This document shows positions 1-10,555 of a DNA stretch of 10,555 nt, piece after piece; the stretch's first letter is position 1, and the number at the start of each line of letters is the position of its first letter. This DNA is from an uncultured Collinsella sp. (GTDB taxonomy: Bacteria; Actinomycetota; Coriobacteriia; Coriobacteriales; Coriobacteriaceae): assembly GCA_902494545.1 (NCBI GenBank), contig CABUTP010000032.1, positions 1 to 10,555 on the forward strand, given 5' to 3'. The notes below the pieces were generated by a model. The model was not told the origin of the DNA and did no database searches. It saw only the letters and a list, made by a program, of their open reading frames with translations. The translations under genes were made by a program, and so were the position numbers.

Positions 1-89
1 AACAGGTGTTCGATACATACCTATCTACCTGCATCTTTTCTGTCGAAAAACTTTGCTACTCCAAAAACTCAATCGCGTCAAGGCTTTTC

Positions 90-117
90 TTGCCCAACGG
101 TCGGTACCTGATAAACT
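90..117 (+). promoter_or_regulatory. Candidate housekeeping promoter for rpoBC
   Basis: A TTGCCC box at 90-95 and a TAAACT box at 112-117 are separated by 16 bases; each matches four of six consensus positions of a sigma70-type promoter. Transcription would begin near 124 and give a leader of about 65 nt before rpoB. No gene is visible in bases 1-190, so rpoB probably has its own start site here even if it is also read from ribosomal protein genes upstream. The match is moderate and this is inference. Confidence 0.4.
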
Positions 118-134
118 ATTAGGTTGCGATAACT

Positions 135-153
135 GGCGAAGCTATGCCTCGCC
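135..153 (+). promoter_or_regulatory. Hairpin in the rpoB leader
   Basis: Bases 135-142 (GGCGAAGC) pair with 146-153 (GCCTCGCC) around the three-base loop TAT. Seven of eight positions pair, with one A-C mismatch at 140/148. The hairpin ends 21 bases before the Shine-Dalgarno sequence and has no T-run, so it is not an intrinsic terminator. It could stabilise the leader or bind a regulator; no function can be assigned from sequence. Confidence 0.4.
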
Positions 154-174
154 AACCCACCGAGCATTTCCGTG

Positions 175-181
175 AAGGAGG
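175..181 (+). promoter_or_regulatory. Ribosome binding site fixing the rpoB GTG start
   Basis: AAGGAGG lies nine bases before the GTG at 191. It is a near-perfect Shine-Dalgarno sequence and supports GTG as the initiation codon. The same nine-base spacing is used at rpoC. Confidence 0.85.
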
Positions 182-190
182 AAAAACCTG

Positions 191-3682
<3,492 letters not shown>

Positions 3683-3688
3683 TTGACT

Positions 3689-8167
<4,479 letters not shown>

Positions 8168-8193
8168 TTTCCTAGTACGTTAACCGCTCTTCC

Positions 8194-8230
8194 AAAGACC
8201 CGTTTCCCAACAGGGAAGCGGGTCTTTTTT
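8194..8230 (+). terminator. Intrinsic terminator of the rpoBC operon
   Basis: Bases 8194-8208 pair with 8213-8227 over 15 positions, with a single T-G wobble at 8203/8218, around the loop AACA. The right arm runs into six T residues (8225-8230). It begins 26 bases after the rpoC stop and should end most rpoBC transcription, separating it from the sigma cassette. Confidence 0.93.
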
Positions 8231-8237
8231 GTTGAAG

Positions 8238-8278
8238 AAAACCTGCCAAAAAGGGACAGGTTTATTTTGGTAGGTTTT
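8238..8278 (+). terminator. Second, AT-rich hairpin after rpoC (possible bidirectional terminator)
   Basis: Bases 8238-8251 pair with 8265-8278 over 14 positions, with one G-T wobble (8245/8271), around a 13-base loop. The stem is rich in A on the left and T on the right and is followed by T8279, so it could terminate in either direction. An alternative, mutually exclusive fold pairs AAACCTG (8239-8245) with CAGGTTT (8257-8263). It overlaps the REP-like repeat, so the folding may be a property of that repeat and not a gene-specific signal. Confidence 0.45.
8246..8278 (-). repeat. REP-like repeat, left copy
   Basis: Read on the minus strand, these 33 bases match 10061-10093 on the plus strand at 31 positions, including an uninterrupted 20-base core that contains AATAAACCTGTCCC. 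The two copies are inverted relative to each other and bracket the sigma/anti-sigma genes. Short GGGACAGGTT-type intergenic repeats in many bacteria resemble the REP sequences mobilised by RAYT (IS200-like) transposases; assigning this copy to that class is inference. No transposase is present in the window. Confidence 0.75.
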
Positions 8279-8291
8279 TCCTGCTTGAATT

Positions 8292-8320
8292 TGAAACAAT
8301 CCGTTCGGTCAAAGCGTATC
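8292..8320 (+). promoter_or_regulatory. Candidate ECF-type promoter of the sigma cassette
   Basis: TGAAAC at 8292-8297 and CGTATC at 8315-8320 are 17 bases apart. This resembles the Bacillus sigmaW-type consensus (TGAAAC, about 16 bases, CGTA) and the general ECF pattern of an AAC -35 and a CGT -10. ECF sigma genes often drive themselves, so it may be an autoregulatory site. The -35 can also be read as a housekeeping TTGAAA box at 8291-8296, but no good TATAAT follows at the right distance. Confidence 0.45.
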
Positions 8321-8358
8321 TATGGTGAGGGCCTCATCAAGAACCATTAACGTCACCG

Positions 8359-8367
8359 GGAGGTGAT
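8359..8367 (+). promoter_or_regulatory. Extended ribosome binding site of the sigma gene
   Basis: GGAGGTGAT is fully complementary to the 3' end expected for 16S rRNA and ends one base before the ATG at 8369; its GGAGG core is five bases from that ATG. A GTG at 8363 lies inside the site itself and is therefore an unlikely start. This sets the sigma start at 8369. Confidence 0.8.
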
Positions 8368-8368
8368 T

Positions 8369-8887
8369 ATGGAAGAACAAGCTTTTAGACAGGCGGTCGA
8401 AGATCACCGGGATGTCGTGTTTCGGATTGCATTGACGTACCTGCGCGATCGTGCCGATGCCGACGACATTGCCCAAGATGTCTTTCTTAAGTTGCTTAAA
8501 AGCGATGGACACTTTGAAAGTTGGGAACATCTTCGTCGCTGGCTTATCCGGGTCACGATCAATGAATGTAAATCGCTCTTTCGAAAGCCATGGAGGCGCG
8601 TGGAGGATATTGAGAACCTGGCCGATTCGCTTTCGGCGGCGCAGGATGAGACCAAGGCGGTCCTGTCAGACGTTATGCGACTTCCGGAGCGATTCCGTGT
8701 CCCCATCGTGCTCTATTACTATTTGGGCTTTTCGACCTCAGAGATTGCCGAGTTGTTGCATGTACCAGCCGCGACCGTTCGAACGCGTTTAGCTCGCGGT
8801 CGATCGAAGCTCAAATTCATCCTAGAGGAGGGCGACCGTGAAATCCAATCAAATCAAGCAGGCCTTCGAGTCCATCCAAGCCGATAG
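8369..8887 (+). CDS. ECF-family RNA polymerase sigma factor
   Basis: A 172-residue sigma factor of the extracytoplasmic-function type, which would direct the core polymerase to a stress or envelope regulon. Sigma region 2 spans about residues 10-75 (FRIALTYL, then ADDIAQDVFLKLL, then LRRWLIRVTINECKSLFR). A short linker leads to region 4 at about 103-150, with the pattern LPERFRVPIVLYYYLGFSTSEIA cut here into LPERFR and a helix-turn-helix at 122-142 (TSEIAELLHVPAATVRTRLARG). Regions 1 and 3 are absent, as in ECF sigmas. The last 16 residues are encoded in a 50-base overlap with the next gene, a sign of translational coupling with a probable anti-sigma factor. A sigmaW-like promoter lies upstream. 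The sequence fits the SigV/SigW-like broad group, but the ECF subgroup and regulon cannot be told. Codon choice is less biased than in rpoBC (CGA and AAA are used), as expected for modest expression. Confidence 0.93.
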   Translation: MEEQAFRQAVEDHRDVVFRIALTYLRDRADADDIAQDVFLKLLKSDGHFESWEHLRRWLIRVTINECKSLFRKPWRRVEDIENLADSLSAAQDETKAVLSDVMRLPERFRVPIVLYYYLGFSTSEIAELLHVPAATVRTRLARGRSKLKFILEEGDREIQSNQAGLRVHPSR

Positions 8888-9914
8888 CGATCTTGCCGAC
8901 CGTGTTATTGATGCTGCGGCAGGCGAGCCGCTTCATCGAAAGGGCCACGCGAAGCCTCTCTATGTTGCCGTAATCGGATGTCTTGCCGGAGTGTTGGCGA
9001 CCGGAGGGGTCGCCTACGCCGTCGTCAATTCCAGCTATTTTGCCTCAGCCTGGGGAAACCACGGCAACGGGGATTCCATTACCTGGACTAATGGCGGCTC
9101 ATCGGGGACTAAATACACCTACACCAGAGAGTTTGGTGACGGCATTGCGCCCCAAAGCCTGGAGGGCACAGTCCAGAAGGTTAATCTGTCCGTCGAGGGT
9201 AACGGCTATACGCTTGATATCCATGAGATGGCTATCGATAAAAACGGTTGCGGTGCCGTGACGTTTACGCTGTCCAATCCAAATGGCGTTAACTACTACA
9301 AGCCGGCAGCAGAGACAGGCGAACTTGTTCTCTATGGTGAAGAAGAACGAGGCATCGGCACGCCCAGCATGAACTTCGGCGAGGAATGGGCTGACACACG
9401 CTGCACCATTGATAAGGACACATCAAGCGATACTGTCATTAATGGCACGATGTACTTTGCTTCTATGGATCGCGAGCGAGGTTTTCAACATGCGGTCACC
9501 TGGAATATCTCGTGGACCGAGGGCGAAGGCGAGGATGCGAAGCCGTTCGAGGCATCGACGCCCGAGTTTAGCGTTGGAGCGTACGTCGATACAAAGGAAC
9601 TCCGCTCCGATGACTCGCCTCTCGAGATCAGCCCGTTTTCTATCCAGACACACATCGATGATCTGGGCATTGACGCAGTCACGAAGAAGTTGACGGTTAC
9701 CTACAAGGATGGATCGGAGCAGATTATCGAAGATGACGACGTGGGGGCGTTCAACTTATATTTTTCTTATACGCGCAATAGCGGAGAGAACATCTGGGTG
9801 CCAACGAAGTTGATTGATGTCGACCAGTTGGTCTCAGTAACGCTTGAGGGCACACGCTGCACTTCAACAGGGGGCGCGGAAACGTCGGAAACCTTTACTA
9901 TCGTCTATTCGTAA
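8838..9914 (+). CDS. Single-pass membrane protein, probable anti-sigma factor
   Basis: A 358-residue protein starting at GTG, with GGAGG at 8827-8831 six bases upstream. Residues 1-40 are hydrophilic and would be cytoplasmic; the stretch AFESIQADSDLADRVIDAA resembles the short N-terminal helix of RsiV/DUF4179-type anti-sigma factors. No H-x3-C-x2-C zinc motif is present. One membrane segment covers about 41-63 and ends in an AYA sequence (59-61). The remaining 295 or so residues should be outside the cell; they are polar and Gly/Thr/Asp-rich, look mainly beta-structured, and hold three cysteines. Position, overlap with the sigma gene and topology make it the likely membrane anchor that holds the sigma factor until a signal triggers proteolysis. 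That role is inference: the ectodomain is not one I recognise with confidence, and the ligand is unknown. The gene ends seven bases before an intrinsic terminator. Confidence 0.75.
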   Translation: MKSNQIKQAFESIQADSDLADRVIDAAAGEPLHRKGHAKPLYVAVIGCLAGVLATGGVAYAVVNSSYFASAWGNHGNGDSITWTNGGSSGTKYTYTREFGDGIAPQSLEGTVQKVNLSVEGNGYTLDIHEMAIDKNGCGAVTFTLSNPNGVNYYKPAAETGELVLYGEEERGIGTPSMNFGEEWADTRCTIDKDTSSDTVINGTMYFASMDRERGFQHAVTWNISWTEGEGEDAKPFEASTPEFSVGAYVDTKELRSDDSPLEISPFSIQTHIDDLGIDAVTKKLTVTYKDGSEQIIEDDDVGAFNLYFSYTRNSGENIWVPTKLIDVDQLVSVTLEGTRCTSTGGAETSETFTIVYS

Positions 9915-9921
9915 GATTTGG

Positions 9922-9954
9922 GGCCGCTTCCTGCTAGGGGAAGCGGCCTCTTTT
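9922..9954 (+). terminator. Intrinsic terminator of the sigma/anti-sigma operon
   Basis: GGCCGCTTCC (9922-9931) pairs perfectly over ten positions with GGAAGCGGCC (9939-9948) around a seven-base loop, followed by TCTTTT. It lies seven bases after the stop codon and closes the two-gene transcript. Confidence 0.92.
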
Positions 9955-10060
9955 GCGTTAAATGGGCGGTTAAAACGAGCGATATACTTCCGAAGACGCC
10001 GCCGGTTTCCATGCGACAGATGAGAGCAGATCAACGCTGGAGCGCGACGTTTCCCCAGAT

Positions 10061-10093
10061 AAAACCGACCAAAATAAACCTGTCCCTATTTGG
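10061..10093 (+). repeat. REP-like repeat, right copy
   Basis: The inverted partner of the element at 8246-8278, 31 of 33 bases identical when one copy is reverse-complemented; the differences are at positions 7 and 28. This copy folds poorly by itself (only CCAAA/TTTGG, 10069-10073 with 10089-10093), unlike the left copy, because the flanking bases differ. Similarity ends at the repeat edges, which argues for a discrete element. Confidence 0.75.
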
Positions 10094-10132
10094 AAGGGAA
10101 CGTTGCCCCGACAAGCACGTCGGATTCCCGGT

Positions 10133-10243
10133 CCGGGCGGCCCGCTGTTTAAGTTTGTCGCGAGTTCCGCACGCAAAGGAAAGCACTTAATGTGCTTTCC
10201 GTCTTGCGCAGGACTGTAGAGCAGCAAACTTAACCCGCCCCGG
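10133..10243 (+). other. Rod-like folded element, possible small RNA or palindromic repeat
   Basis: The two halves of this 111-base segment pair in register: CCGGGCGG (10133-10140) with 10235-10243 (one bulged C at 10241), TTAAGTTTG (10149-10157) with CAAACTTAA (10225-10233), GTTCC (10164-10168) with GGAC (10211-10214) with one bulge, CGCAA (10172-10176) with TTGCG (10204-10208), and GGAAAGCAC (10178-10186) with GTGCTTTCC (10192-10200) around TTAAT. Internal loops separate the helices. It lacks the conserved SRP RNA apical motif and is too short for tmRNA or RNase P RNA. It may be a structured RNA, part of the RNase J leader, or a MITE-like palindrome; the sequence alone does not decide. Confidence 0.5.
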
Positions 10244-10375
10244 CCCCCGATGACCCCAGACAGGCGGGATAGACCGGTTCAGATGGGGCTTTGATGCATG
10301 GGTGGTCTGTTGTTGTGCAAATGGGTATCATACTGTGGTTAATGCGTCGGCTCCGTGATGCATGTTTGTACGTTC

Positions 10376-10408
10376 CCGACGGGCGGTTTGCCAGAAGCGC
10401 CCCGTCGG
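10376..10408 (+). promoter_or_regulatory. Strong hairpin in the RNase J leader
   Basis: CCGACGGGCG (10376-10385) pairs with 10398-10408 over ten positions, with one bulged C at 10400, around a 12-base loop. No T-run follows, so it is not an intrinsic terminator. It ends 42 bases before the ATG and 22 bases before the purine-rich AAAGGA at 10431-10436. It may protect the transcript 5' end or serve autocontrol by the ribonuclease, as known for some RNase genes; this is inference. Confidence 0.5.
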
Positions 10409-10450
10409 TTGTTCCAGACCCGTTTCGAAGAAAGGAAACAACACTCACCT

Positions 10451-10555
10451 ATGGCAGCTAAAAAATCATCTCCCTTGAAGATCATCCCGCTCGGCGGCCT
10501 TGATGGCATCGGCAAGAACATGACGGTCTTCGAGTGCGGCGACGACATGGTGCTC
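10451..10555 (+). CDS. rnj: Ribonuclease J, N-terminal part (runs off the window)
   Basis: The first 35 codons are visible. The sequence LKIIPLGGLDGIGKNMTVFECGDDMVL matches the first beta strands of the metallo-beta-lactamase fold of RNase J (family pattern PLGGxxEIGKNM); the catalytic HxHxDH motif would lie beyond the window. RNase J enzymes are 5'-exonucleases and endonucleases for mRNA decay and rRNA maturation in the cytoplasm of many Gram-positive bacteria. The ATG is preceded by only a weak Shine-Dalgarno-like AAAGGA, 14 bases upstream, so translation may be modest or controlled. The family usually has Glu in GEIGKN where this protein has GlyAspGly-Ile-Gly (GLDGIGKN), a small difference. 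Partial at the 3' end. Confidence 0.9.
   Translation, partial: MAAKKSSPLKIIPLGGLDGIGKNMTVFECGDDMVL

Larger units (their letters stand above)
9955..10450 (+). other. 496-base non-coding stretch before the RNase J gene
   Basis: No convincing gene is seen on either strand: the open frames here lack ribosome binding sites and recognisable protein character. The stretch holds a lone TATACT (9983-9988) without a matching -35; the right REP-like copy (10061-10093); a small hairpin CCGAC/GTCGG (10108-10123); the rod-like element (10133-10243); a direct repeat TGATGCATG at 10292-10300 and 10356-10364; possible -10 boxes TATCAT (10326-10331) or CATACT (10329-10334) between those repeats, with no clear -35; and a strong hairpin (10376-10408). 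The promoter of the RNase J gene is probably near 10310-10335, but the evidence is weak. Confidence 0.6.

Noticed and set aside
8363..8371. GTG at 8363 as the sigma gene start
   Set aside because: This GTG is part of the Shine-Dalgarno sequence GGAGGTGAT; the ATG at 8369 is correctly spaced.
8231..10110. Sigma cassette as a transposon or phage insertion
   Set aside because: No transposase, integrase or clear target-site duplication is present; only the short REP-like repeats hint at mobility, so this is kept as a question and not as a mobile-element call.
9918..10190. 90-codon open frame after the anti-sigma gene
   Set aside because: It starts inside the terminator stem region, has no ribosome binding site, and crosses the REP-like repeat and the left part of the rod element.
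10100..10250. Rod element as SRP RNA, tmRNA, RNase P RNA or 6S RNA
   Set aside because: The SRP apical GGAA loop with its asymmetric internal loop is not seen, there is no tRNA-like end, the length is too short for tmRNA or RNase P RNA, and no 6S-type large central bubble is evident.
9970..10448. Two minus-strand open frames (85 and 72 codons) before RNase J
   Set aside because: No ribosome binding sites, no recognisable domains, and they overlap folded and repeat elements.

Overview
The window looks like a chromosomal piece of a GC-rich Gram-positive bacterium, most likely an actinobacterium of the class Coriobacteriia (Collinsella-like). The grounds are the strong C/G third-position bias in rpoB and rpoC, a beta-prime subunit with the N-terminal coiled-coil insertion seen in Actinomycetota, no SI3 insertion in the trigger loop, and an RNase J gene downstream. 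The genus is recalled from general protein character, not from any search.

Layout, all genes on the + strand: a non-coding leader with a plausible promoter and a hairpin (1-190); rpoB (191-3682) and rpoC (3689-8167), which share a transcript; a strong intrinsic terminator (8194-8230); a REP-like repeat that can fold into a second hairpin (8238-8278); a two-gene cassette of an ECF sigma factor (8369-8887) and an overlapping single-pass membrane protein, probably its anti-sigma factor (8838-9914); a second intrinsic terminator (9922-9954); a 496-base non-coding stretch (9955-10450) with a second, inverted copy of the REP-like repeat, a rod-like folded element of about 110 nt and a strong leader hairpin; and the first 35 codons of an RNase J gene (10451 onward).

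The most interesting content is inside the housekeeping genes. Both large RNA polymerase subunits differ from the E. coli, Bacillus and Mycobacterium consensus at positions that are normally almost invariant. Fork loop 2 of beta is eight residues longer and lacks the RERAG motif. The middle of the bridge helix, the trigger loop (MRTIH instead of MRTFH) and switch 1 of beta-prime are changed. Beta-prime carries an extra C-terminal region of about 225 residues containing a helix-hairpin-helix domain that resembles the alpha-subunit C-terminal domain, including residues matching R265, N268, G296 and K298 of E. coli alpha. All these comparisons were made from memory of reference sequences. I do not know whether they have been described for this lineage.

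The sigma/anti-sigma pair is probably a stress-signalling switch. A sigmaW-like promoter sits in front of it, the two genes are translationally coupled, and the cassette is bracketed by inverted repeats of 33 nt (31 identical). The sigma factor would act on the polymerase encoded next to it.
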